NCBI RefSeq assembly: GCF_013367775.1
Contig: NZ_CP055157.1
Span: 1,302,001-1,366,000, forward strand
DNA from: Microbulbifer sp. YPW1
Lineage (GTDB): Bacteria; Pseudomonadota; Gammaproteobacteria; Pseudomonadales; Cellvibrionaceae
Length of the DNA: 64,000 bases
Reading direction: 5' to 3'
Shown piece after piece: positions 26,937 to 35,871 of the stretch; within the stretch, counting starts at the first letter, position 1; every line of letters begins with the position of its first letter. The notes beneath the pieces were generated by a model. The model did no database searches. It worked only from the letters and a program-made list of their open reading frames with translations, and was not told the origin of the DNA. The translations under genes were made by a program, and so were the position numbers.

Positions 26937-27000
26937 GGTCTATTTACCGGACCGATGAGCCGCCTGGGTACCTGTAGCATTGCAGGGGCCAGAAACGACT

Positions 27001-27033
27001 CGGGGCGCCCTGCCGTCGACAGGAGGCGCCCCG
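27001..27033 (-). terminator. Hairpin after trxA
   Basis: CGGGGCGCC and GGCGCCCCG pair, with inner CCTG/CAGG pairing in the loop, ten bases after the trxA stop. The following AGTCGTTTC is a poor U-run. Confidence 0.65.
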
Positions 27034-27044
27034 CACAGACCAGA

Positions 27045-27371
27045 TCAGATCTGGCTGTCGATAAACTCGGTCAGCTGTGCACGGGACAGCGCACCTACCT
27101 TGGTGCCTTCCACATTGCCGCCCTTGAACAGCAACAGGGTGGGGATACCGCGCACGTTGTACTTGGCGGCGGCTTCCTTGTTGGCATCTACGTCCACTTT
27201 GACGATTTTCAGCTGCTCACCGTAGTGGCCTGCCAGATCTTCCAGTACCGGGGCGATCATCTTGCAGGGGCCACACCATTGTGCCCAGAAGTCTACCAGT
27301 ACCGGGCCATCCGCCTTCAGTACTTCGGCTTCAAATTCTGCATCGGTTACGTTGACGATGTTCGCGCTCAT
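27045..27371 (-). CDS. trxA: Thioredoxin 1
   Basis: Cytosolic disulfide reductase, 108 aa (E. coli 109). The active site is [20 protein letters not shown], with the cis-Pro region [12 protein letters not shown]. The start is the ATG at 27371 ([13 protein letters not shown]), 5 bases after AGGAAAG; the frame upstream is not thioredoxin-like. It lies upstream of rho in the usual trxA-rho order. Confidence 0.97.
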   Translation of the reverse strand: MSANIVNVTDAEFEAEVLKADGPVLVDFWAQWCGPCKMIAPVLEDLAGHYGEQLKIVKVDVDANKEAAAKYNVRGIPTLLLFKGGNVEGTKVGALSRAQLTEFIDSQI

Positions 27372-27542
27372 AGTGCTTTCCTGTGGTTCTGTTTCTTCAG
27401 GCCCCGCGGACCTGCCGGCTGACATGATAAGTACGGCCAGCAGGCCCCGCAAGGCAAATGGGCTCGCCGCCGTTGGCAAATTGCTGCAACAGTTGGCATT
27501 TCGGCCTATATGAGGGCCGTGGCACCGTTTTCAAGGGCAGGC

Positions 27543-28796
27543 TCAATCCTCGGGCAGGAACCGCTGCAAGATCTCGTCCACATAGTCATAGCCAAATTCG
27601 CTGGTGGCGATACTCGGCCCCAGGGGCTCCACCAGCTCCATGGCCTGCAATCGCGTCCACTGTCCCTCGAGTACCGACAGCGGAAGCCCGGTGTAGGCAG
27701 GGAAGGTCCCTGCCGGCACGCCGGACGCCAGCCGCAGGGTATTCATCAAAAACTCCAGCGGCCGCTCGGCCTCGGTCACATCGGTGGTCTTGGGCAGCGG
27801 GAATTGCACGCCGCCCTCCCCCACATGGCAGCCGAGCGCCAGGTAATCCCGCGGGGTGCGTGTGCGCTGGGTGCGAATGATGCGGCCACTCTCCGGCAGG
27901 GTGAACTTGCCGTGGGCGCCGGCGCCGATGCCGATATAGTCGGCAAACGACCAGTAGTTGAGGTTGTGGCGGGAGGCGAGACCGCTGCGCGCGTATGCGG
28001 ATACCTCGTAGCGGCCATAGCCCTCCCCGGCCAGATACGCCCGCCCGGCCCGCTGGATGGCCGCGATCTGCTCCGAGCCCGGCGTAACCGGCGGCGCGGA
28101 GTAGAACGCGGTATTGGGCTCGATGGTGAGCTGATACCAGGAGATGTGCTCCGCCCCCAATTCCACCGCGCGCTCAAGATCCCGCAGGGCATCGATTTCG
28201 CCCTGTCCGGGCAGGCCGTGCATCAGGTCGATGTTGATATTGTCGAAGCCCGCCGCACGGGCCTGGGTGGCCGCGGTCTCCGCCTCGGGGCCGCTGTGGA
28301 TGCGACCCAGATTCTGCAATTGCAGGGGATCAAAGCTCTGCACACCGATGGACAACCGGTTGACCCCGGCGCGGCGGTAGCCGGCGAACTTTGCCTGCTC
28401 AAAAGTGCCCGGATTGGCCTCGAGGGTGATTTCGATATCGGACTCGAAGCCCACCAGGGATTCTGCCAGGTTCAGGATACGCTCGATGGCCAGCGGCGAG
28501 AACAGGCTCGGGGTACCGCCGCCAAAGAAGATGGATCCCAGCTTGCGCCCCTGAATCCAACCCAGCTGGCTGCGCAGGTCCCGCTCCAGCTGGTCCACAT
28601 AATCTGCTTCCGGCAGCTGGGAATCGGTCTGCTCGCTATCCAAAGAGTGGCGGATGGCGACATGCTCGCCTGTGCCCGCGGAGACTTCATGAGAATTGAA
28701 ATCACAATAGGGGCATTTGCGCACACACCACGGGATATGCACATACAGGCTGAGGGGCGGCAGTGACAGTTGCGGGGAATCGGGATTCAATGGCAT
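27543..28796 (-). CDS. hemW: HemW, radical-SAM heme chaperone
   Basis: 417 aa. The N-terminal radical-SAM cluster is CVRKCPYCDF (CxxxCxxC) after LSLYVHIPW, with FFGGGTPSLFS next and the C-terminal HemN-like domain. The cysteine pattern marks HemW (heme insertion/trafficking) rather than HemN coproporphyrinogen oxidase. It starts at the ATG at 28796, just inside the end of rdgB (4-bp spacing), so the two are translationally linked. Confidence 0.94.
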   Translation of the reverse strand: MPLNPDSPQLSLPPLSLYVHIPWCVRKCPYCDFNSHEVSAGTGEHVAIRHSLDSEQTDSQLPEADYVDQLERDLRSQLGWIQGRKLGSIFFGGGTPSLFSPLAIERILNLAESLVGFESDIEITLEANPGTFEQAKFAGYRRAGVNRLSIGVQSFDPLQLQNLGRIHSGPEAETAATQARAAGFDNINIDLMHGLPGQGEIDALRDLERAVELGAEHISWYQLTIEPNTAFYSAPPVTPGSEQIAAIQRAGRAYLAGEGYGRYEVSAYARSGLASRHNLNYWSFADYIGIGAGAHGKFTLPESGRIIRTQRTRTPRDYLALGCHVGEGGVQFPLPKTTDVTEAERPLEFLMNTLRLASGVPAGTFPAYTGLPLSVLEGQWTRLQAMELVEPLGPSIATSEFGYDYVDEILQRFLPED

Positions 28797-28800
28797 CAAC

Positions 28801-29445
28801 TCAGATCAGCTTCTTGCCCACATCGGCATTCCGGCGTTGTTCCGGCAGCACCATTTCCTCGTGCCACAGCTTTTCAAACTTCTTCACCGCCTGGGCGCGA
28901 TGGCTGAGGCGGTTTTTCACTTCCCGCGGCAACTGTGCCGAGGTGAGTTTTTCCGAAGGAACGTAAAACAGCGGATCGTAGCCGAACCCCTGGTCGCCGG
29001 CGGTGTGATTCAGTATCAGCCCCTGCCAGCGCGCGGTGCACACCAGCGGCACCGGATCTTCCGGGGTGCGCACAAACGCCAGAGCGCAGTGGAAGCTTGC
29101 AATACGCTGCTCGCTGGGTACGGCTTGCAGCGCGTCCAGCAGCTTTTGGTTGTTGTCGGCGTCGCTGGCACCGGCGCCGGCATAGCGCGCGGAGTAAATG
29201 CCAGGCGCACCGCCAAGCGCATCCACCGCCAGGCCGGAATCATCTGCCAGTGCCGGCAGGCCGCTGGCGCGACTGGCGTGACGCGCCTTGATCAGCGCGT
29301 TTTCAATAAAACTGAGACCGGTTTCTTCCGCTTCCTGCTGCAGAAAATCCGATTGTGGCAACACCGCAATCTGCCAGCCGGCAAATAACTGGGAGAATTC
29401 CTTGAGCTTGCCGGCGTTGCCACTGGCGAGAACGATTTTATCCAT
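28801..29445 (-). CDS. rdgB: RdgB, XTP/dITP diphosphatase
   Basis: House-cleaning enzyme that removes non-canonical purine nucleotides. 214 aa. Seen: IVLASGNAGKLKEF (N-terminal SGNxxKxxE), ETGLSFIENALIKARHAS, ALADDSGLAVDALGGAPGIYSARYAG and QGFGYDPLFYV. First of rdgB-hemW, after a terminator that closes the DUF4426 gene. Confidence 0.96.
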   Translation of the reverse strand: MDKIVLASGNAGKLKEFSQLFAGWQIAVLPQSDFLQQEAEETGLSFIENALIKARHASRASGLPALADDSGLAVDALGGAPGIYSARYAGAGASDADNNQKLLDALQAVPSEQRIASFHCALAFVRTPEDPVPLVCTARWQGLILNHTAGDQGFGYDPLFYVPSEKLTSAQLPREVKNRLSHRAQAVKKFEKLWHEEMVLPEQRRNADVGKKLI

Positions 29446-29463
29446 GGGAAGAATTCAGTTTCC

Positions 29464-29495
29464 GAAATGAAAACAGCGGGCTACCGGCCCGCTGT
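29464..29495 (-). terminator. Rho-independent terminator after the DUF4426 gene
   Basis: ACAGCGGGC, CGGTA, GCCCGCTGT and then TTTTCATTTC on minus. It separates metX-metW-DUF4426 from rdgB-hemW. Confidence 0.85.
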
Positions 29496-29515
29496 AATAG
29501 GTTTCTGTCGGTCTG

Positions 29516-29965
29516 TCAGTCCTTGTGCAGCTGACGACGGAAGGTGAGCTGTTGCGAACTGCCATCTGGCATGACCAGGTCGATATTGAAGGTGAGACTC
29601 TCTTCGTGTTCAAAGCGCAGCGGTGCCAGGTAATAGACCGCATCCTGCTCGCGGATTTCTTTGAACTCCAGCGGGCGAGACTGCTGGATCAGGTTGGTCG
29701 CATTCCCGGAGATCCCTGCACTCATGCCCTTGAGATCCCCCTTCTTGCTCACGGAAATATTCACGAAAGCGCGGTCCCGTGCGCGCACCAGATTGTACTG
29801 GCGGGCAATATCCGGGGGGATAAAGTCGCTGTTAAATACCGAGTAGGTTACCCGGTAATCGCCAAAATCCTGGTGGTTTTCAATGGTCTTCGCGCCCTGG
29901 GCGGCGGCCGCAGCGGCCCACAGCAACAAGGCTATGGAAAAAAATGCAGCATACAGACGTTTCAC
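29516..29965 (-). CDS. DUF4426 exported protein
   Basis: 149 aa from a GTG at 29965, chosen because GAGGAG stands seven bases before it. The product begins MKRLYAAFFSIALLLWAAAA, a signal peptide ending at AAAQG. The mature part matches DUF4426 as found between metW and rdgB in Pseudomonas (HQDFGDYRVTYSVFNSDFIPPDIARQYNLVRA... INISVSK). It is periplasmic, with unknown function. Confidence 0.88.
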   Translation of the reverse strand: MKRLYAAFFSIALLLWAAAAAAQGAKTIENHQDFGDYRVTYSVFNSDFIPPDIARQYNLVRARDRAFVNISVSKKGDLKGMSAGISGNATNLIQQSRPLEFKEIREQDAVYYLAPLRFEHEESLTFNIDLVMPDGSSQQLTFRRQLHKD

Positions 29966-30041
29966 GGCGTTCTCCTCAATCATCCTTTCGGCAACCTCCT
30001 CGCGCAGAGGCGGCGCGTTAAACAACCTTCTGACCTTTATA

Positions 30042-30635
30042 TTAGCGAGTCAGATGGTAAATCGCCGTCTCTCCAAAGAGATTCGGTAAAAAATCCTTCA
30101 ACACCCCGGAAACAGGGGACTCTGAGACTACCTGACGGTGCAGGATTTTCCAGCTGTGCTCTCTGCACAGCACCTCGAAGTCCTTGAAAGTACAAAAGTG
30201 AATATTGGGCGTGTCGTACCATTCGTATGGTAATAAATCGGAAACCGGCATACGCCCGGATACCGCCAGGTGCCAGCGCGCCTTCCACTGCCCGAAGTTG
30301 GGGAAGGTAATGATGCACTCGCGACCCACGCGCAACATTTCTTCCACTACCAGATGCGGAAAACGCAGGGTCTGCAGGGCCTGGGTCATTACCACCGTAT
30401 CAAAACTGTGGTCGGCAAAGTTTTTCAGCCCGTTGTCGAGGTTCTGCTCCACCACATTGACCCCGCGCTCGACACACTTCTGGATCTGGCCGGGATCGAT
30501 TTCCAGGCCGTAACCGCTCACCTGCTTTTCCTTCGCCAGCCGCTCCAGCAAGGCACCATCACCACAGCCGAGGTCCAGCACCCGCGTATTGGAGGCAACC
30601 CAGTTGTGAATAATATCCAGGTCCTTACGCATCAT
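30042..30635 (-). CDS. metW: MetW, methionine biosynthesis methyltransferase-fold protein
   Basis: 197 aa. The SAM-binding motif is [16 protein letters not shown], followed by GYGLEIDP and [15 protein letters not shown]. MetW acts with MetX, and in several species the pair forms the active homoserine acyltransferase. The start overlaps the end of metX (30632-30635), so they are translationally coupled. Confidence 0.95.
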   Translation of the reverse strand: MMRKDLDIIHNWVASNTRVLDLGCGDGALLERLAKEKQVSGYGLEIDPGQIQKCVERGVNVVEQNLDNGLKNFADHSFDTVVMTQALQTLRFPHLVVEEMLRVGRECIITFPNFGQWKARWHLAVSGRMPVSDLLPYEWYDTPNIHFCTFKDFEVLCREHSWKILHRQVVSESPVSGVLKDFLPNLFGETAIYHLTR

Positions 30636-31855
30636 GCCGACACCTCCCCTACATTGGCAGCGCCGTGTTCGCGGGCGACATTGTTCATATACGCGGCGAA
30701 CAGGTTTTCGTAACGCTCGTTGGGCAACAGGAAGGCATCGTGCCCCATGGGGGATTCCACTTCCGCATAGCTCACCGGAATATTGGCGTGCATCAGCGCA
30801 TCGGCAATTTCCCGCGAACGCTCCGGGGCAAAGCGCCAGTCGGACGTAAACGATACCAGCAGGAATTTACAGCGCGCGTTGGAAAAGGCTTTTACCGGGT
30901 CGTCCTCGTATTCCCGCGCCAGGTCAAAGTAATCCAGCGCGCGCGTCATCAGGATATAGGTATTGGGATCGAAGCTGCTGGAAAAGGTATCCCCCTGATA
31001 GCGCAGGTAGCTCTGCACCTGAAACTCCACCAGCTCTTCCACACCCTGCTGGAAAGTACCGGAGCGCAGCTCGCGGCCAAATTTCTTGCCCAGGCCGTCG
31101 TCAGACAGGTAGGTGATGTGCCCGATCATCCGCGCCACCGCGAGACCATCTCGCGGCAGGGTGTCCGCTTCCAGGTAACGCCCGTCGCGGAAATCCGGAT
31201 CGGAGGTAATCGCCTGACGGGCGGTCTCGTTGAACGCGATGTTTTGCGCAGACAATTTCATCGCAGATGCAATAACTACACAGTGGCGCAGTCGCTCGGG
31301 ATATTCGAGCGACCAGCGCATGGCCTGCATCCCGCCGAGGCTGCCCCCCACCACGGCGGCCCATTGATGGATACCGAGGTGATCCGCCAGTTGCGCCTGG
31401 CTGTGCACCCAGTCCCGCGCCCGCAGTGGCGGGAAGTCCGGCCCCCAGGGTTTGCCGGTCTCGGGATTGATCGAGGCTGGGCCGGTGGAGCCGTGGCATC
31501 CACCCAGATTGTTCAGCGCAACCACGAAGAATTTGTTGGTATCGATGGGCTTGCCAGGACCGATGTAGTGATCCCACCAGCCCGGCCGCTTGTCATTTTC
31601 GCTGTGGTAACCGGCGGCGTGATGGTGCCCCGAGAGCGCGTGACAGATCAGTACGCCGTTACTTTTATCGGCGTTCAGGGTGCCGTAGGTTTCGTACACC
31701 AGGGTGTACTCATCCAGCACACGGCCACAGGCCAGCTTGAACGGCCCGGGAAAAGTGTGGCTCTGGGGCTCGACAATGCCGACAGAATTCGCGGGCAGGC
31801 CTGTCGGCTTCGGAGAACTGGGAGATTGCGCTTCCGTGGTCAAAATCTTTCGCAT
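30632..31855 (-). CDS. metX: MetX, homoserine O-acyltransferase
   Basis: First committed step of methionine synthesis: acylates homoserine (succinyl or acetyl; the donor cannot be told by eye, though MetX beside MetW in gammaproteobacteria is usually the succinyltransferase). 407 aa, alpha/beta hydrolase. The nucleophile is in [12 protein letters not shown], the oxyanion region [14 protein letters not shown], the acid [11 protein letters not shown], and the final His in [10 protein letters not shown] chose the ATG at 31855 ([10 protein letters not shown]); longer frames enter the hairpin element upstream. Confidence 0.94.
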   Translation of the reverse strand: MRKILTTEAQSPSSPKPTGLPANSVGIVEPQSHTFPGPFKLACGRVLDEYTLVYETYGTLNADKSNGVLICHALSGHHHAAGYHSENDKRPGWWDHYIGPGKPIDTNKFFVVALNNLGGCHGSTGPASINPETGKPWGPDFPPLRARDWVHSQAQLADHLGIHQWAAVVGGSLGGMQAMRWSLEYPERLRHCVVIASAMKLSAQNIAFNETARQAITSDPDFRDGRYLEADTLPRDGLAVARMIGHITYLSDDGLGKKFGRELRSGTFQQGVEELVEFQVQSYLRYQGDTFSSSFDPNTYILMTRALDYFDLAREYEDDPVKAFSNARCKFLLVSFTSDWRFAPERSREIADALMHANIPVSYAEVESPMGHDAFLLPNERYENLFAAYMNNVAREHGAANVGEVSA

Positions 31856-31933
31856 GTGGTTACTGGGCGGGGCGCCAAGTTTACGAAAGGTGGGGGCGGG
31901 AGTACACCGGTTAACCTTTTGCAGTTTATCGCC

Positions 31934-32045
31934 GCCCTGCCCCCGGGTATGCCTTTGCGAGACACGCCGTGAACCCATCCATGGGGGCTCTTCTAAAACA
32001 TCCCTGTTTTAGAAGGTCTCGCAAAGGCATACCCGGCGTCAGGGC
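31934..32045 (-). ncRNA. 112-nt three-stem structured element, copy 1 (CsrA-like GGA loops)
   Basis: On minus: outer stem of 30 bp between 32045-32016 and 31963-31934 with two mismatches; directly inside, a perfect 10-bp hairpin (CTTCTAAAAC / GTTTTAGAAG) with loop AGGGAT at 32005-32000; then a 26-nt stretch with mini-hairpin CCCA-TGGA-TGGG and TTCACGGCGT. It is the same length and layout as the copy at 37759-37870 but has different stem sequences. It lies between the dynamin-like gene and metX, in the sense of both, so it would be transcribed in their mRNA. Confidence 0.8.
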
Positions 32046-32068
32046 TACCCGTTGAACTTCGAATCAGA

Positions 32069-34045
32069 TCAAGAAATGGCAGGCGATTTCAATGGCGTCA
32101 CATTACTGGCCATGGTCGCCACCGGTGCAGGCGCAACCGGCTGCGGGGCGGGCTGGGTCTGTTTGAGCAGGTCTTCCAGGCTTCCCAGGGCACTGTGGTT
32201 GCGTACCAGCTCTTCTTCCAGCGCGCGCAAGTCGGTGCGCTTGGTCTGGGTTTTCTGTTTCAGCTCGGTGAGCTTGATCAGGTGACGGTTGAGCAGATGT
32301 TTCTGGTACTGCACATGCTGCTTGAGCGGTTCCAACACCTGATCGAGCCAACCGTCCACGGAAGAAATCATCTGGCTGTACATGCGCCCCACTTCATTGG
32401 CCAGTGTCGCCACGAAGCGCTCGGTCAGGCGATTGCGGCGGGCCAGCAGCAACTGGGGAGAGCGGCGCAACTGCGCTGCCTGACGGTGCAGCCCGCGCAG
32501 GGCCGCGCGGAAGCCGGCAATGTCAAAATGCTGCTCGGCGGAGATGATGTTGTTCAGGGTGGAACGATCGTAAATCGCGTCTACCAGGCGGTTGGTCTGA
32601 TCGACCTCGCGCTCGAGGTTGGAGAGCTGATGCTCCACGCCACCCATGAAATTATCGATCGCTCGCGCGAGGCCGAGAGGCGACCAGCGCTCGTTCAGCG
32701 CTTTGCGGGTTTCATCGATCAGTTGCTGCAACTGCTGGCTGGAAACCGGAGCGAGCAGGGATGCGCGCTGGCGTGACAGCATGCGCTGACTGGACTTGAG
32801 CGTCAGCAGCTCCTGGTGACAGTACTTGTGCTGCTCCTTGGCGGTCTGGTGCAGCTGCTTGAGCTCCTCGAGCTGATCCGGATTGGTGGCACCGTGGCGT
32901 TTCAGATGATCCAGGGTGGCGCTACCGCTGTTCAGGCGGCGCTTCAACAGGTCTCGGGTGTCGGCCATCAGGGTCAGCGCCTGATGCAGGGAGCGGTGGT
33001 TGGCTACCTTTTGGCGATGCTCCATCAGGCGCTGTACCAGCAGCTTTTCAAAATCCCCGAAACAGCTCTGCTTCAGCAGGACCGGATCGCGCTCGGCGCG
33101 CGCCAGCAGTGCTTTTTTCGCGGATACGCCGACCACGTTTTCCAGGGGCAGATCCAGCAGCTTGCTCACTTCATCGCGCATCTTGCGCAGCATGTGATCC
33201 GTATCTTCGTCGGGGTCGTCCCACAGCACATCGATCTTGTTGAGCAGTGCCATCACCGCTGTGCCGCGGTGATCCCGCAGGGGAACCAGGTGGGTTTCCC
33301 ACATATTCAGGTCAGTGCCACTGACGCCGGCATCGGCGGAGAGCAGGAAAGCGACCGCCTGCGCGCCCGGCAGGGTGGACAGGGTCAGCTCGGGCTCGTT
33401 GCCCAGAGCATTCAGTCCCGGGGTGTCGATGATGCGCAGCCCCTGGGCCAGCAGCGGGTGCGGCAGGGAAATGAGGGCATAGCGCCACGCGGGAATCTGC
33501 ACAAGGTTGCCGTTGCCGTCCAGGTGACGGCGGTCAAAACCGTAGCGGGCAGCCTCTTCAGGGGTCACCGCCTTGGTGGCGGCGACTTTCATCAGTGCCT
33601 CGCGGGTGGCTTCGGCGTCTTCCGGGTCGAAGGTGTGATTGACCCACTTCTGCGGAATGCGACGGAAGCTTTCCAGGCTGGTGTTGGTGGCCAGGGTCTC
33701 GATCGGCAGCAGGCGTACCGAAGCCTGTTCGCTGCCGTCACAGAAGATTTCCGTGGGGCACATGGTGGTACGGCCCGGGCGCGAGGGCAGCAGACGCTTG
33801 CCGTAGGTATGCGACAGCATCGCATTGATCAGCTCGGTTTTACCGCGGGAAAACTCCCCCACAAGGGCCACGGTGAACTGGTCTTCCACCAGCAACTGAC
33901 GCGCCTGTTGAACCACCTGGCGGGCGCCGGCGGAGTTGGGGAAGTGGTCTTCCAGCCAGTGGCTGAACGCATCTAACTGGCCGTCGAGCCCCCTCTTCCA
34001 CTGATCGTAATCGGCAATGTGCTGGCGCAAAGTCGCATCTTCCAT
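32069..34045 (-). CDS. Dynamin-family GTPase
   Basis: 658 aa from the ATG at 34045. GTPase motifs: P-loop VGEFSRGKTELINAML (about 62-77), a switch-I-type TTMCPTE, DTPGLNALGNEPE and NKIDVLWDD. A long helical, coiled-coil stalk follows (residues about 330-620) and the end is Pro/Ala-rich. Bacterial dynamin-like proteins bind and remodel membranes; whether this one is for membrane surveillance, phage defence or division cannot be told. It stands alone between yggT and metX, where other gammaproteobacteria have these genes adjacent, so it looks inserted into a conserved block. Confidence 0.85.
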   Translation of the reverse strand: MEDATLRQHIADYDQWKRGLDGQLDAFSHWLEDHFPNSAGARQVVQQARQLLVEDQFTVALVGEFSRGKTELINAMLSHTYGKRLLPSRPGRTTMCPTEIFCDGSEQASVRLLPIETLATNTSLESFRRIPQKWVNHTFDPEDAEATREALMKVAATKAVTPEEAARYGFDRRHLDGNGNLVQIPAWRYALISLPHPLLAQGLRIIDTPGLNALGNEPELTLSTLPGAQAVAFLLSADAGVSGTDLNMWETHLVPLRDHRGTAVMALLNKIDVLWDDPDEDTDHMLRKMRDEVSKLLDLPLENVVGVSAKKALLARAERDPVLLKQSCFGDFEKLLVQRLMEHRQKVANHRSLHQALTLMADTRDLLKRRLNSGSATLDHLKRHGATNPDQLEELKQLHQTAKEQHKYCHQELLTLKSSQRMLSRQRASLLAPVSSQQLQQLIDETRKALNERWSPLGLARAIDNFMGGVEHQLSNLEREVDQTNRLVDAIYDRSTLNNIISAEQHFDIAGFRAALRGLHRQAAQLRRSPQLLLARRNRLTERFVATLANEVGRMYSQMISSVDGWLDQVLEPLKQHVQYQKHLLNRHLIKLTELKQKTQTKRTDLRALEEELVRNHSALGSLEDLLKQTQPAPQPVAPAPVATMASNVTPLKSPAIS

Positions 34046-34243
34046 GTTTAGTGTTCTTGTAGTTACTGCTTTTATTGTGATTACTGATGAATATTGCGTG
34101 CCATTTTCCAGCAAGCAGGCGCGGAGTTAAACCCTGCTGACACGGTTTCGCGAACTGGGTAAGGCTTAAGGGGAAGAATCCGGAGAGGCTGACAGTTAAG
34201 ACAGCTGGGGAGCCGGCAGACCCGGCTCCCGAAGCGCATCAGA

Positions 34244-34849
34244 TCAAAATGGGATGTGCCAGAAGAGGTTGTATACCAGCTGCGGCATATGCGCGCTCTG
34301 CGCGAAGCCCACCAGCAGCTTGTCGGCCACGGTCAGCAGGATGAAGACAAAGATCGGGCTGATGTCGATCACACCCAACGGCGGGATGATCTTGCGCACC
34401 GGAGCGTAGATCGGCTCCAGCAGCTGGCGCAGCAACATCAGCGCGGGATGAGAGCTCTGCGGCGCGACCCAGCTGACCACGATGGAGACCAGCATACCGA
34501 CAAACAGGATCGCGATCAGGGTCATCAACACACCCAGCAGCGACCACAGCAGTGCACTAAGCGGGTTCAACAGTCCGGCGCCGGCGAGGAATCCCGCACC
34601 GAGGATCATCACCCAGCCCACCAGCAGGGCGAGCACCAGGGATGCCATATCCAGGCCGAACAGGCCGGGCACGATTTTGCGCAGCGGGCGCAACAGCGGG
34701 TTGGTGACCTTGACGATGCCCTGGGAGATCGGGTTGTAAAAGTCGGCGCGTCCCAGCTGCAGCATAAAGCGCAGGATGACCGCAAACAGAAACAGAATGC
34801 CGATAGTGGCGAGAATGAAAACGCCGATATTGCTGAAGGTGTTGACCAT
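34244..34849 (-). CDS. yggT: YggT-family membrane protein
   Basis: 201 aa from the ATG at 34849 (AAGGAC before it). Four or more membrane helices in two YggT repeats: RFMLQLGRADFYNPISQGIVKVTNPLLRPLRKIVPG and the second SSHPALMLLRQLLEPIYAPVRKIIPPLGVIDISPIFVFILL. The function is not settled (linked to osmotic tolerance and division in some bacteria). It follows proC on the same strand, with a hairpin cluster between them. Confidence 0.93.
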   Translation of the reverse strand: MVNTFSNIGVFILATIGILFLFAVILRFMLQLGRADFYNPISQGIVKVTNPLLRPLRKIVPGLFGLDMASLVLALLVGWVMILGAGFLAGAGLLNPLSALLWSLLGVLMTLIAILFVGMLVSIVVSWVAPQSSHPALMLLRQLLEPIYAPVRKIIPPLGVIDISPIFVFILLTVADKLLVGFAQSAHMPQLVYNLFWHIPF

Positions 34850-34890
34850 CAAAAGTCCTTTTAACAGGCTGTTGCAAACAGTTTGTTAAA

Positions 34891-35005
34891 CCGGGCCACA
34901 GATGGCCCGGCCGCAAATTGGGCGCATGCGCTCAATTTGTCGTGGAGGGTTTGCGGACAAGTGCCGCAAACCCGGGTTGGAAAAGGCCAGGATGGCGTTT
35001 TCCAA
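34891..35005. repeat. Cluster of four hairpins between proC and yggT
   Basis: Four inverted repeats in 115 bp: CCGGGCC/GGCCCGG (34891-34910); CAAATTG/CAATTTG enclosing GCGCATGCGC (34914-34939); GGGTTTGCGG/CCGCAAACCC (34947-34973, perfect); TTGGAAAA/TTTTCCAA (34977-35005) enclosing GCC-AGGAT-GGC on plus. No U-runs. It may slow or end read-through from proC to yggT, or be a composite repeat. Confidence 0.7.
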
Positions 35006-35013
35006 CAAGCTAA

Positions 35014-35841
35014 TCAGTTATCCAATTCTTTCGCCATTTCCGCCGCACGCGCAGCGCAATCGCTCATGGCCTGCTCCACCAGTTCCGGCAAGCCGCCCTC
35101 CTGAAAGCGTTTGACCGCACGCTCGGTGGTGCCGTTCGGGGACATGACATTGCGCTTTAATTGCGCCACATCCACATCGGCAGACACCGCAAGTTTCGCC
35201 GCGCCCAGTGCGGTTTGCAAGGTGAGTCGTTCAGCGTCCGCACGATCCATGCCGGCCTTCTCCGCCGCATCGATCATGGATTCCATAAACTGAAAATAGT
35301 AGGCCGGGCCGGAACCGGAAACGGCGATCACCTGATCGATACCGGATTCCTCCGCTACCCACAGCGCGATGCCCACCGCATCCGCCATCTGTGTGGCTAC
35401 GGACTTGTGCTCATCGGTGACGCCGTCACCGGCATACAGGCCGGTGACGCCGGTGCCCACCAGGGCCGGTGTATTCGGCATTGCGCGCACGATAGGCACG
35501 CCCGCACCGAGCCAGCGCTGGTACGCAGCGAGCGGAATACCCGCCGCCAGGGTGATCACCAGAGGTTTGCGAGCACTCACTATATCGGCGATAGACTCGC
35601 ACATTTCCTTCATGACCTGAGGCTTGACCGACAGCACAATCACATCGGCATCCGCGATCGCGGCCAGGTTGTCGGTACTGCCATGCACACCGGTGCGCTG
35701 GCAAAACTGCTTGAGCTTTTCCGCATTGCGGCCGGTGGCCACGATTTTGTCTGCGGGATAGCCGCTCGCCACCATTCCGCCAATCACCGCACCGGCCATA
35801 TTGCCCGCGCCGCCGATAAAGACCATTTTTTGATCAGACAT
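35014..35841 (-). CDS. proC: Pyrroline-5-carboxylate reductase
   Basis: Last step of proline synthesis. 275 aa. The Rossmann start is KMVFIGGAGNMAGAVIGGM. Later come VIVLSVKPQVMKEM, RAMPNTPALVGTGVTGLYA and the dimer-domain signature AVSGSGPAYYFQFMESM. It is downstream of yggS, 30 bp apart, same strand. Confidence 0.97.
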   Translation of the reverse strand: MSDQKMVFIGGAGNMAGAVIGGMVASGYPADKIVATGRNAEKLKQFCQRTGVHGSTDNLAAIADADVIVLSVKPQVMKEMCESIADIVSARKPLVITLAAGIPLAAYQRWLGAGVPIVRAMPNTPALVGTGVTGLYAGDGVTDEHKSVATQMADAVGIALWVAEESGIDQVIAVSGSGPAYYFQFMESMIDAAEKAGMDRADAERLTLQTALGAAKLAVSADVDVAQLKRNVMSPNGTTERAVKRFQEGGLPELVEQAMSDCAARAAEMAKELDN

Positions 35842-35871
35842 AGTGTTCCTTATCGTTTTCCGTTGAGAAAT

